Of a stretch of DNA of 64,000 bases, positions 25,614 to 33,279 are shown one piece after another. Each line of letters begins with the position of its first letter. Position 1 is the first letter of the stretch. Made by a program: the position numbers and the translations under genes. The notes beneath the pieces are model-generated. The model searched no databases and was not told where the DNA came from. It saw only the letters and a list, made by a program, of their open reading frames with translations. This DNA is from Streptomyces djakartensis (GTDB lineage: Bacteria > Actinomycetota > Actinomycetes > Streptomycetales > Streptomycetaceae): assembly GCF_014651075.1 (NCBI RefSeq), contig NZ_BMWE01000009.1, positions 124,001 to 188,000 on the forward strand, in the 5' to 3' direction.

Positions 25614-26378
25614 TCAGCCGGTGGTCGGGAAGTCGCTGCCGTGGAGGCGCTTCTGGACCCAACGGGCCGCCGCCTCCGGGTCGGGTACGACCGGGACGCC
25701 CTCGGGGACCGGCGGCCGGCGGACCACGAGCACCGGCAGCCCGGCCTCCCGCGCCGCCGTCAGCTTCGGCGCGGTGGCCGTCCCCCCGCTGTCCTTGGTC
25801 ACCACGACGTCGACGCGGTGGCGGCGCAGCAGCTCGCGTTCGCCGTCGAGGGTGAACGGGCCGCGGTCGAGCAGCACCTCCATCCGGGCCGGATGCGGAG
25901 GCTCGGGCGGGTCCACGGACCGTACGAGGAACCACAGCTCGTCCAGGGCGGCGAACGCGGCCAGCCCCATCCGGCCGGTGGTGAGGAACACCCGCCGCCC
26001 CAGCGCGGGCAGCAGCCGCGCGGCCTCCTCCAGGGAGCCGGCGTCGTGCCAGTGGTCGCCCTCGACGGGGACCCAGCCGGGGCGCCGCAGGGCGAGCAGG
26101 GGAACATGGGCGGTGGCGGCGGCCAGCGCCGCGTGGAAACTGATCGTCCCGGCGAAAGGGTGGGTGGCATCGATGAGCACGTCCACCCGGTGCTCACGCA
26201 CCCACGCGGCGAGCCCCTCCACCCCGCCGAAGCCGCCGACCCGCACCTCCCCCGGCGGCAGCCGCGGGCTGGCCACCCGCCCCGCGAGGGAGCTGGTCAG
26301 CCGCAGCCTGGGGGTCGCGTGGAGCAGTTCGGCGAGACGGCGGGCTTCCGAGGTCCCGCCGAGAATCAGTACGTGCAT
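25614..26378 (-). CDS. cobK: Precorrin-6A reductase CobK
   Basis: A 254-residue NADPH-dependent reductase. The N-terminal Rossmann motif MHVLILGGTSEARRLAELL, the DATHPFA(G) motif in VLIDATHPFAGTIS, FLTTGRMGL and VVTKDSGGTAT are diagnostic of CobK/CbiJ. ATG 26378 is 18 bp from the divergent cbiD start (26397), so promoters for the two genes must overlap or lie within each other's coding region. The gene is convergent with cobIJ across the repeat block. Full length. Confidence 0.95.
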   Translation of the reverse strand: MHVLILGGTSEARRLAELLHATPRLRLTSSLAGRVASPRLPPGEVRVGGFGGVEGLAAWVREHRVDVLIDATHPFAGTISFHAALAAATAHVPLLALRRPGWVPVEGDHWHDAGSLEEAARLLPALGRRVFLTTGRMGLAAFAALDELWFLVRSVDPPEPPHPARMEVLLDRGPFTLDGERELLRRHRVDVVVTKDSGGTATAPKLTAAREAGLPVLVVRRPPVPEGVPVVPDPEAAARWVQKRLHGSDFPTTG

Positions 26379-26396
26379 GGAAGTCCAGGTCCGTTC

Positions 26397-27515
26397 ATGA
26401 GCAGCGAAGTCAAGGGCGGCCGCAGGGCCCAGCTGGAGCACACCGGCCTGCGGCCCGGCTGGACCACCGGCGCCTGTGCGACGGCGGCCACGGCGGCGGC
26501 GTACACCGCCCTGCTGACCGGTGAGTTTCCCGACCCCGTGACCATCACCCTGCCGAAGGGGCAGACACCGTCGTTCGCGCTGGCGGCCGAGGAGCTGGGC
26601 GACGGGTACGCGATGGCGGGGATCGTGAAGGACGCCGGCGACGACCCGGACGTCACCCACGGGGCGCTGGTCCGGGCCACGGTACGGCACCTGCCCGCGG
26701 GTGCCGGGGTCGTCTTCAGGGCGGGCCCCGGGGTCGGCACGGTCACCCGGCCCGGCCTGCCGCTGCCCGTCGGCGAGGCGGCCGTCAACCCCGTCCCGCG
26801 CCGCATGATGGGCGACCACGTCGCCGAGGTCGCCGCCCGGCACGGCGGTCCGGGGGACGTCGAGATCACCGTCTCCGTGGACCACGGCGAGGAGATCGCC
26901 CGCTCCACCTGGAACCCCCGGCTCGGCATCCTGGGCGGCCTGTCCATCCTGGGCACCACCGGCATCGTCGTCCCGTACTCCTGCTCGGCGTGGATCGACT
27001 CCATCCGGCGGGGCGTGGACGTGGCCCGGGCGGCGGGCCGTACGCATGTCGCCGGCTGCACCGGGTCGACGTCGGAGAAGACGGTCGTGGCCGAGTACGG
27101 CCTGCCCGAGGACGCCCTGCTCGACATGGGCGACTTCGCGGGCGCGGTGCTGAAGTACATCCGCCGCCACCCCGTCGACCGCCTGACCATCTGCGGCGGC
27201 TTCGCCAAGCTCTCCAAGCTCGCCGCCGGCCACCTCGACCTGCACTCCGCCCGATCCCAGGTCGACAAGGGCTTCCTCGCCGGGCTGGCCCGGCGCGGCG
27301 GCGCGGACGAGGCGCTGGCCGCCCGGGTGGCCGACGCCAACACCGGCCTGGCCGCGCTCCAGTCGTGCCTCGCCGCCGGGGTACCGCTCGGCGACCTGGT
27401 CGCGGCCACCGCCCGCGACGAGGCCCTGGCGGTGCTGCGCGGCGCACCGGTCGCGGTCGACGTGATCTGCATCGACCGGGCGGGGACGGTGGTGGGGCGC
27501 AGCACCGTGGCCTGA
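26397..27515 (+). CDS. cbiD: Cobalt-precorrin-5B C1-methyltransferase CbiD
   Basis: A 372-residue protein with the CbiD hallmarks LRPGWTTGACATAATAAAY near the N-terminus, then TVTRPGLPLPVGEAAVNPVPRRMM, GILGGLSILGTTGIV and ICGGFAKLSKLAAGHLDLHSARS. CbiD is the C-1 methyltransferase of the anaerobic pathway, replacing CobF of the classical aerobic route. Its presence beside CobG, CobK and CobN indicates a mixed pathway. The gene is convergent with cobM (17 bp apart) and divergent from cobK. ATG 26397 is the first Met with family similarity. Confidence 0.95.
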   Translation: MSSEVKGGRRAQLEHTGLRPGWTTGACATAATAAAYTALLTGEFPDPVTITLPKGQTPSFALAAEELGDGYAMAGIVKDAGDDPDVTHGALVRATVRHLPAGAGVVFRAGPGVGTVTRPGLPLPVGEAAVNPVPRRMMGDHVAEVAARHGGPGDVEITVSVDHGEEIARSTWNPRLGILGGLSILGTTGIVVPYSCSAWIDSIRRGVDVARAAGRTHVAGCTGSTSEKTVVAEYGLPEDALLDMGDFAGAVLKYIRRHPVDRLTICGGFAKLSKLAAGHLDLHSARSQVDKGFLAGLARRGGADEALAARVADANTGLAALQSCLAAGVPLGDLVAATARDEALAVLRGAPVAVDVICIDRAGTVVGRSTVA

Positions 27516-27531
27516 CGGGCCTTCACCGTGC

Positions 27532-28281
27532 TCAGCACACGTGGCGTTCCCGCTCCGGCGAGTACAGGTGGCTGTCCCGGAACTGCTCCGCTCCGAGCGT
27601 CCGGCCCACCATGATCACCGCCGTGCGCAGCACACCGGCCTCCTTCACCTTCCCGGCGATCTCCTCCAGCGGGCCGCGGATGATCAGCTCGTCGGGCCGG
27701 GAGGCGTAGGCGACGACCGCGGCCGGGCAGTCGGCGCCGTAGTGCGGGAGGAGTTCCTCCACGACACGGTCCACGTACTTGGCGGCCAGGTGCAGCACGA
27801 TCAGCGCCCCGCTGCGGCCGAGGGTGGCGAGGTCCTCGCCGTCGGGCATGGGGGTGGCCCGGTTGGCGACGCGGGTGAGGATCACGCTCTGGCCGACGGT
27901 CGGCACCGTCAGCTCCCGTTTCAGGGAGGCCGCCGCGGCGGCGAAGGCCGGGACGCCCGGGACGACCTCGTACGGCACCCCGGCCGCGTCCAGCCGCCGC
28001 ATCTGCTCGGCCACCGCACTGAACACGGACGGATCCCCGGAGTGCAGCCGGGCCACGTCGTGTCCCTCCTCGTGGGCGCGCAGCAACTCGGCGGTGATCT
28101 GGTCCAGGTCGAGCTGCGCGGTGTCCACCAGCCGGGCGTCCGGCGGGCATTCGGCGAGCAGTTCCCGCGGGACCAGACTGCCCGCGTACAGGCAGACCCG
28201 GCAGGCGGCGAGCGTACGGGCCCCGCGCACCGTGATCAGGTCGGCGGCACCGGGGCCCGCACCGATGAAGTACACGGTCAT
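27532..28281 (-). CDS. cobM: Precorrin-4 C11-methyltransferase CobM/CbiF
   Basis: A 249-residue SAM-dependent methyltransferase. MTVYFIGAGPGAADLITVRGAR opens the fold; LHSGDPSVFSAVAEQM, YEVVPGVPAFAAAAASLKRELT and SGALIVLHLAA complete it. It methylates C-11 of precorrin-4. ATG 28281 has AGGAG 8-9 nt upstream; an in-frame upstream extension is encoded by the 26-bp repeats and is not part of the enzyme. It follows cobL on the same strand with 115 bp between, most of it repeats. Confidence 0.95.
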   Translation of the reverse strand: MTVYFIGAGPGAADLITVRGARTLAACRVCLYAGSLVPRELLAECPPDARLVDTAQLDLDQITAELLRAHEEGHDVARLHSGDPSVFSAVAEQMRRLDAAGVPYEVVPGVPAFAAAAASLKRELTVPTVGQSVILTRVANRATPMPDGEDLATLGRSGALIVLHLAAKYVDRVVEELLPHYGADCPAAVVAYASRPDELIIRGPLEEIAGKVKEAGVLRTAVIMVGRTLGAEQFRDSHLYSPERERHVC

Positions 28282-28326
28282 CTGTCTGCTCCTGGTAGGT
28301 GGTCGAGGGTTCGCTGCGCGTCCCTG

Positions 28327-28404
28327 TATGTCTCTGCGTGTCTTCACGCGTCCATGTCTCCGCGCGTCCTCACGCGGTCATGTCTCCGCGCGTCCTCACG
28401 CGTC
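28327..28404 (-). repeat. Three 26-bp tandem repeats between cobL and cobM
   Basis: The unit occupies 28327-28352, 28353-28378 and 28379-28404. The last two are nearly identical and the first is more diverged. The third unit contains the cobL stop codon, so the last codons of cobL have been duplicated downstream. Each copy carries an in-frame TGA. The array ends 45 bp before the cobM start. Confidence 0.85.
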
Positions 28405-29628
28405 TTTCCGCACGGCCCACTGGGTGACCGGCATCGCCTGCCGCCACCCGGTGAAGCCGCCCACGGGGACGGCGTGGGCCACGGCGAGCCGCACCAGCTC
28501 GCCTCCGAGGCGGCGGCAGGCGTCGGCGAGCAGTGCCTCGGACTCCAGCGTCACGGTGTTGGCGACGAGGCGTCCACCGGCGGGCAACGCCTCCCAGCAG
28601 GCGTCCAGGAGACCGGAGGCGGTGAGCCCGCCGCCGATGAACACGGCGTCCGGCGGCGGAAGTTCGGCCAGCACGGCGGGCGCGGCGCCGGTGACGACAC
28701 ACAGCCCCGGCACGCCCAGCCGCTCGGCGTTGCGCCCGATGCGGTCGGCACGCACCGGGTCGCGTTCCACGCTCACCGCCCGGCAGGACGGGTGGGTCCG
28801 CATCCACTCGACGGCGATGGAACCGGACCCGCCGCCGATGTCCCACAGCAACTCACCGGGCGCGGGCGCGAGCACGCCCAGGGTGGCGGCGCGGATGTGC
28901 CGTTTGGTGAGCTGCCCGTCGTGCTCGTACGCCTCGTCCGGCAGCCCGGGCACGGCGCCGAGCCGCAGGGCGCCCGGGGCTCGGCGGCATTCGACGGCGA
29001 CGATGTTGAGGGGGTCGCCGGGCGGGTGCGGCCAGTCGTCGGCGGTGGACTCGTCGGTGGCGCGTTCCTTCTCCCCGCCGAGTTGTTCGAGGACCCGCAT
29101 CCGGCTGGGCCCGAAGCCCCGGTCGCGCAGCAGCGCGGCGACCTCGCCGGGGGTGGTGGCGTCCGCGCTGAGGACGAGGAGGCGCCGGCCGTGGTGCAGG
29201 GCGGCGGCCAGACGGGCGGAGGGCCGGCCGACGAGCGTGACGACCTCCACGTCTTCCAGCGGCCAGCCGAGCCGGGCGGCGGCGTAGGAGACGGAGGACG
29301 GGTGCGGCAGGACGCGCAGCGCGTCGGTCTCCTCGGCGAGGGCGCGTCCGATGCCGTAGAACATCGGGTCCCCGCTGGCCAGCACGGCGATGCGGCGGCC
29401 GGCGTGCGCGGCGAGCAGGCCGGGGACGGCGGGGCGCAGCGGCGAGGGCCAGGCGATGCGCCGCCCTGTGCACTCGGGCGGCAGCAGGTCCAGCTGGCGC
29501 GCACCCCCGATCAGGACTTCGGCCTCGGACAGCGCGGCGCGGGAGTCGCCGGGCAGCCCGGCCCAGCCGTCGGCCCCGATCCCGACGACGGTCACGGCGG
29601 CGGTCGGTGCGGGGAGTGCGGGCGTCAC
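28396..29628 (-). CDS. cobL: Precorrin-6Y C5,15-methyltransferase (decarboxylating) CobL (CbiE-CbiT fusion)
   Basis: About 410 residues. The N-terminal half (VTVVGIGADGWAGLPGDSRAAL, LASGDPMFYGIGRAL, LPHPSSVSYAAARLGWP) is CbiE; the C-terminal half (LTKRHIRAATLGVLAP, LLWDIGGGSGSIAVEWMR, PDAVFIGGGLT) is the CbiT methyltransferase/decarboxylase. Together they methylate C-5 and C-15 and decarboxylate the C-12 acetate. GTG 29628 is preferred; a longer frame upstream is Arg-rich and not conserved in character. Its last codons lie inside a 26-bp tandem repeat. Probably co-transcribed with cobM. Confidence 0.94.
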   Translation of the reverse strand: MTPALPAPTAAVTVVGIGADGWAGLPGDSRAALSEAEVLIGGARQLDLLPPECTGRRIAWPSPLRPAVPGLLAAHAGRRIAVLASGDPMFYGIGRALAEETDALRVLPHPSSVSYAAARLGWPLEDVEVVTLVGRPSARLAAALHHGRRLLVLSADATTPGEVAALLRDRGFGPSRMRVLEQLGGEKERATDESTADDWPHPPGDPLNIVAVECRRAPGALRLGAVPGLPDEAYEHDGQLTKRHIRAATLGVLAPAPGELLWDIGGGSGSIAVEWMRTHPSCRAVSVERDPVRADRIGRNAERLGVPGLCVVTGAAPAVLAELPPPDAVFIGGGLTASGLLDACWEALPAGGRLVANTVTLESEALLADACRRLGGELVRLAVAHAVPVGGFTGWRQAMPVTQWAVRKDA

Positions 29629-29665
29629 TGCTCGATACCTCGGCGTTCGGGGGCAACAGAGGCGC

Positions 29666-29671
29666 ACTCTA
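29666..29671 (-). promoter_or_regulatory. Candidate -10 box of the cobL-cobM unit
   Basis: Minus-strand TAGAGT (29671-29666) lies 37 nt before GTG 29628. No convincing -35 was found at the expected spacing. Confidence 0.35.
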
Positions 29672-29763
29672 CTGGGCGCTGACCAGCGCACTCCCGCTCG
29701 GGTACGCGTCCCGGGCGCCCGGCCGCGGCGAGTGGTCCCGTGGCCGACGGGAGACCACGGACG

Positions 29764-29769
29764 TAATAT
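29764..29769 (+). promoter_or_regulatory. Candidate -10 box of the ect operon
   Basis: TAATAT (29764-29769) is a good -10 match 69 nt before ectA, in an otherwise GC-rich region. Just upstream an imperfect inverted repeat, GTGGTC-CCGT...ACGGGAGACCAC (about 29732-29758), overlaps the -35 area and could bind a regulator. The -35 itself is weak. Confidence 0.45.
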
Positions 29770-29838
29770 GAGGAAGCGATTGGCTCACGCGCCGGGAATC
29801 GGCATCACTCCCGTGACCGTGAAACAAAGGTGCTCCGT

Positions 29839-30342
29839 ATGACGACACTGACGGAATACACGGAAAAAATCGGGGAACCAACCGTCGCGGACGGTCCCGC
29901 CGTCTGGCGCATCGCCCGCGAATCCGGGAAACTCGACGTGAACTCCCCCTACAGTTACCTCCTGTGGTTCCGCGATTTCGCAAACACCTCCGCGGTGGCG
30001 CGCGGCGACAACGGCACACTGGCGGGCTTCACCACCGGATACCGGCGCCCGGACCGGCCCGACGTACTCGTCATCTGGCAGATCGCCGTGGCGGGGGGCG
30101 AACGCGGACGCGGCCTCGCCGGCGCCATGCTCGACCACCTCACCGGCCGACTGCACGCGCAGAGCGCGCTCCACCGGCTGGAGACCACCATCAGCCCCGG
30201 CAACACCGCTTCCCACCAGCTGTTTCTCTCCTTCGCCGAACGACACAAGGCACCGTTGAAACGTGAACTGCTCTTTCCAGCGGAGCTGTTTCCGGATGCC
30301 CACGAGCCCGAGTACCTGTACCGCATCGGACCGCTGCGCTGA
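29839..30342 (+). CDS. ectA: L-2,4-diaminobutyrate N-acetyltransferase EctA
   Basis: A 167-residue GNAT enzyme that acetylates L-2,4-diaminobutyrate, step 2 of ectoine synthesis. DVNSPYSYLLWFRDFANTS is the substrate-side signature; QIAVAGGERGRGLAGAMLDHL is the acetyl-CoA-binding loop (RGRGLA). The end FPDAHEPEYLYRIGPL is also typical. ATG 29839 follows AAAGG by 8 nt; a GTG at 29830 is in frame but sits on the RBS. First gene of ectABCD. Confidence 0.96.
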   Translation: MTTLTEYTEKIGEPTVADGPAVWRIARESGKLDVNSPYSYLLWFRDFANTSAVARGDNGTLAGFTTGYRRPDRPDVLVIWQIAVAGGERGRGLAGAMLDHLTGRLHAQSALHRLETTISPGNTASHQLFLSFAERHKAPLKRELLFPAELFPDAHEPEYLYRIGPLR

Positions 30343-30405
30343 ACAGACCGCGGCGTGACCGGTGGGCGCACCGGGGCTCGGACTTCTCCCGCACCTAGGA
30401 GTGTC

Positions 30406-31674
30406 ATGACGAAAAGGCAGCCGGATCTGAGTGTTTTCGAAGCCCTGGAATCCGAGGTACGAAGCTACTGCCGAGGCTGGCCCACCGTCTTCGTCCACGC
30501 ACGGGGAAGCCACCTCCGCGACGAGAGCGGCCGTACCTACGTCGACTTCTTCTCGGGTGCCGGATCGCTCAACTACGGCCACAACGATCCCGCACTGAAA
30601 AGGGCCCTCCTCGACTACATCGAGGCCGACGGAATCACCCACGGCCTCGATATGGCCACCACTGCCAAGCGGGTGTTTCTGGAGACTTTCCAGAAACTGG
30701 TGCTGCGACCGCGCGGACTGCCGTACAAGGTGATGTTCCCCGGCCCGGCCGGCACCAACGCCGTCGAGGCGGCGCTGAAGCTGGCCCGCAAGGTGAAGGG
30801 GCGCGAGGCGATCGTCTCCTTCACCAACGCGTTCCACGGCATGTCCCTGGGTGCGCTGGCCGTCACCGGCAACGTCGTCAAGCGGGCCGGAGCAGGCATT
30901 CCGCTGGTGCACGGCACACCCATGCCGTTCGACCACTACCTCGACGACCGGGTCCCCGACTTCCTGTGGTTCGAGCGGCTGCTCGCCGACCAGGGCTCGG
31001 GCCTGAACAAGCCCGCCGCCGTGATCGTCGAGACGGTCCAGGGCGAGGGCGGTGTCAACGTGGCCCGCGGCACATGGCTGCGGGAGCTGGCCGCGCTCTG
31101 TCACCGGCACGACATGCTGCTGATCGTGGACGACATCCAGATGGGCTGCGGACGCACCGGCGCCTTCTTCTCCTTCGAGGAGGCCGGCATCACGCCGGAC
31201 ATCGTCACGCTGTCGAAGTCCATCAGCGGTTACGGCCTGCCGCTGTCCGTGTGCCTGTTCAGGCACGACCTGGACGTGTGGGAGCCGGGCGAGCACAACG
31301 GCACCTTCCGCGGCAACAACCACGCCTTCGTCACGGCGACCGCCGCGCTCGAGACGTACTGGACCGACAACCGGATGGAGAAGCAGACCATGGCCCGCGG
31401 TGAGCAGGTCGAGCAGGCGCTGCGGGACATCCGCGACGAGCATCCGCAGCTCGGCGCCGCCGTCCGCGGACGCGGGCTGGTGTGGGGGCTTGCGTTCCCG
31501 GACGAGTGGCGCGCGGCGGCCGTGGCCCGCCGCGCCTTCGAACTCGGGCTGCTGGTCGAGACGTCCGGGCCCCGCGACGAGGTCGTCAAGCTGCTGCCCG
31601 CCCTCACCACCGGCCCGGAAGAGCTGGACGAGGGGCTGCGGCTCCTCGCCCGATCGGTACGGGAGACCACGTGA
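30406..31674 (+). CDS. ectB: L-2,4-diaminobutyrate:2-oxoglutarate aminotransferase EctB
   Basis: A 422-residue class-III PLP aminotransferase making L-2,4-diaminobutyrate from aspartate-4-semialdehyde. FSGAGSLNYGHNDP, MFPGPAGTNAVEAALKLAR, FTNAFHGMSLGALAVTGN and IVDDIQMGCGRTGAFFSFE are EctB signatures. The Schiff-base Lys is K271 in VTLSKSISGYGLPL. ATG 30406 has TAGGAG upstream. Its TGA overlaps the ectC GTG, coupling the two. Cytoplasmic. Confidence 0.97.
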   Translation: MTKRQPDLSVFEALESEVRSYCRGWPTVFVHARGSHLRDESGRTYVDFFSGAGSLNYGHNDPALKRALLDYIEADGITHGLDMATTAKRVFLETFQKLVLRPRGLPYKVMFPGPAGTNAVEAALKLARKVKGREAIVSFTNAFHGMSLGALAVTGNVVKRAGAGIPLVHGTPMPFDHYLDDRVPDFLWFERLLADQGSGLNKPAAVIVETVQGEGGVNVARGTWLRELAALCHRHDMLLIVDDIQMGCGRTGAFFSFEEAGITPDIVTLSKSISGYGLPLSVCLFRHDLDVWEPGEHNGTFRGNNHAFVTATAALETYWTDNRMEKQTMARGEQVEQALRDIRDEHPQLGAAVRGRGLVWGLAFPDEWRAAAVARRAFELGLLVETSGPRDEVVKLLPALTTGPEELDEGLRLLARSVRETT

Positions 31675-32069
31675 TAGTCCGGTCACTGAACGAGATCGAG
31701 AACACCGAACGCCACGTCAGGGCCGCCTCCGGTACGTGGGAGAGCAAACGCCTCGTGCTCGCCAGGGAGAAGGCCGGCTTCTCACTGCACGAGACCGTGC
31801 TCTACGCGGGCACGGAGACGTCGATGTGGTACGCGCACCACGTCGAGGCCGTGCTGTGCGTCGAAGGCGAGGCCGAACTCACCGACCACGAGACGGGCGA
31901 GACCCACTGGATCAAGCCCGGCACGATGTACCTGCTCGACGGTCACGAGCGGCACACCCTCCGCCCCAAGACCGACTTCCGCTGCGTGTGCGTCTTCAAC
32001 CCCCCTGTCACCGGCTGGGAGGACCACGACGAGAACGGTTCCTACCCGCCCCCCGAGCCCGACGCCTGA
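31671..32069 (+). CDS. ectC: L-ectoine synthase EctC
   Basis: A 132-residue cupin that cyclises N-gamma-acetyl-diaminobutyrate to ectoine. VRSLNEIENTERHVRA, GFSLHETVLYAGTETSMWYAHHVEAVLCVEGE and PGTMYLLDGHERHTLRP are canonical, including the metal-binding Glu, Tyr and His positions. GTG 31671 overlaps the ectB stop by 4 nt (GTGA). Full length. Confidence 0.97.
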   Translation: MIVRSLNEIENTERHVRAASGTWESKRLVLAREKAGFSLHETVLYAGTETSMWYAHHVEAVLCVEGEAELTDHETGETHWIKPGTMYLLDGHERHTLRPKTDFRCVCVFNPPVTGWEDHDENGSYPPPEPDA

Positions 32070-32086
32070 CGGAAGGGGACCGCCCC

Positions 32087-32962
32087 ATGACCACCACCAC
32101 GGCCGTCCAGGACCTGTACCCGACCCGGGGCCCCGCCGAGGTCGTCACACCGCGCAGGGACCCGGTCGTCTGGGGCCCGTCCTCCCCCGGCCTGGAATCC
32201 TACGAACGCGACGGCTTCCTGACCGACGGGAACCTGCTCTCCGACGACGAGACCGAGAGGTACCGCGCCGAACTCGACCGGCTGATCCACGACCCGGCGC
32301 TCGCCACCGACGAACGCCGGATCGTCGAACCGAAGACCCGGCAAGTCCGGTCGGTGTTCGAGGTACACAAGATCAGCGAGGTCTTCGCGAACCTGGTACG
32401 CGACGAACGCGTGGCGGGCACCGCCCGCCGCATCCTCGGCTCCGACGTGTACGTCCACCAGTCACGGATCAACGTCAAGCCGGGCTTCGGGGCCTCCGGC
32501 TTCTACTGGCACTCGGACTTCGAGACGTGGCACGCCGAGGACGGCCTGCCGCGCATGCGCACGGTGTCGGTGTCGATCGCGCTCACCGAGAACTTCGCCA
32601 CCAACGGCAGCCTCATGATCATGCCGGGTTCGCACCGGACGTTCATCGGGTGCGCCGGCCGGACACCCAAGGACAACTACAAGAAGTCCCTCCAGATGCA
32701 GGACGCGGGCACGCCGTCCGACGAGGCGCTGACCAAGTTCGCCTCCGAGCACGGCATCAAGCTCTTCACGGGCAAGGCCGGTTCGGCGACCTGGTTCGAC
32801 TGCAACTGCATGCACGGCTCCGGCGACAACATCACGCCGTTCCCGCGCAGCAACGTCTTCATCGTGTTCAACAGCGTGGAGAACACGGCGGTGGAACCGT
32901 TCGCGGCGCCGGTGCGGCGGCCGGAGTTCATCGGGGCGCGGGACTTCACGCCGGTTCGGTGA
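32087..32962 (+). CDS. ectD: Ectoine 5-hydroxylase EctD
   Basis: A 291-residue Fe(II)/2-oxoglutarate dioxygenase converting ectoine to 5-hydroxyectoine. The iron ligands are H142 and D144 in FYWHSDFETWH and the distal H243 in CNCMHGSGDN. FETWHAEDGLPRMRTVS is the diagnostic EctD segment. ATG 32087 has GGAAGGGG upstream, 17 bp after ectC. It completes ectABCD, so the organism should make both compatible solutes under salt or heat stress. No aspartokinase gene (ask_ect) follows. Confidence 0.97.
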   Translation: MTTTTAVQDLYPTRGPAEVVTPRRDPVVWGPSSPGLESYERDGFLTDGNLLSDDETERYRAELDRLIHDPALATDERRIVEPKTRQVRSVFEVHKISEVFANLVRDERVAGTARRILGSDVYVHQSRINVKPGFGASGFYWHSDFETWHAEDGLPRMRTVSVSIALTENFATNGSLMIMPGSHRTFIGCAGRTPKDNYKKSLQMQDAGTPSDEALTKFASEHGIKLFTGKAGSATWFDCNCMHGSGDNITPFPRSNVFIVFNSVENTAVEPFAAPVRRPEFIGARDFTPVR

Positions 32963-33279
32963 CAGAGGGGGCATACGACGCGGGGCGGCGGCAGAGGTGT
33001 GCCAGCTGCCTGCGCGCGCCGGAAGCGGCCTTGTGGGTCACGAGGAATGCAGCCGGATGCCCGGCGGTTCTCAACGGACCCGGCCCCATCAGCCGTCGCC
33101 CGTACCTCCGCTGTACCGCGGTCAGCCGTGGGCGCCGGCCTGACCGGTTCCGTCGACCTGTGTGGGCGGCGCACCGAGCGTCGGGAGATGCGGGCGTGCC
33201 TGCGCGAATGAGTCGTTCTGCCAGGCGCTGACCACGCCGGTGTCTCGGACCACCAGGTAGTCGCTGCGGCAGGGGCGGG
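32963..33279 (-). other. Gap between ectD and the NACHT gene; possible FG-GAP protein remnant
   Basis: No complete gene. On the minus strand, directly after the NACHT stop but in another frame, a short run (about 33140-33280) reads DYLVVRDTGVVSAWQNDS and then ends at a TGA. This resembles the 'dYlvvddtGavhaWlN' repeat of FG-GAP/VCBS-type secreted proteins, suggesting a gene scrap. The rest shows nothing recognisable. Confidence 0.3.

Noticed and set aside
28327..28404. 26-bp repeats considered as a CRISPR array
   Set aside because: Strict tandem without spacers, overlapping the cobL stop codon.
27541..29682. A 713-codon frame antisense to cobM and cobL
   Set aside because: Composition is that of antisense GC-rich DNA; both cob genes on the other strand are complete.
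29785..31686. Long minus-strand frame antisense to ectA and ectB
   Set aside because: Antisense shadow of two well-defined ectoine genes.
32999..33211. Short plus-strand frame after ectD
   Set aside because: Arg/Ala-rich, no RBS and no family pattern.
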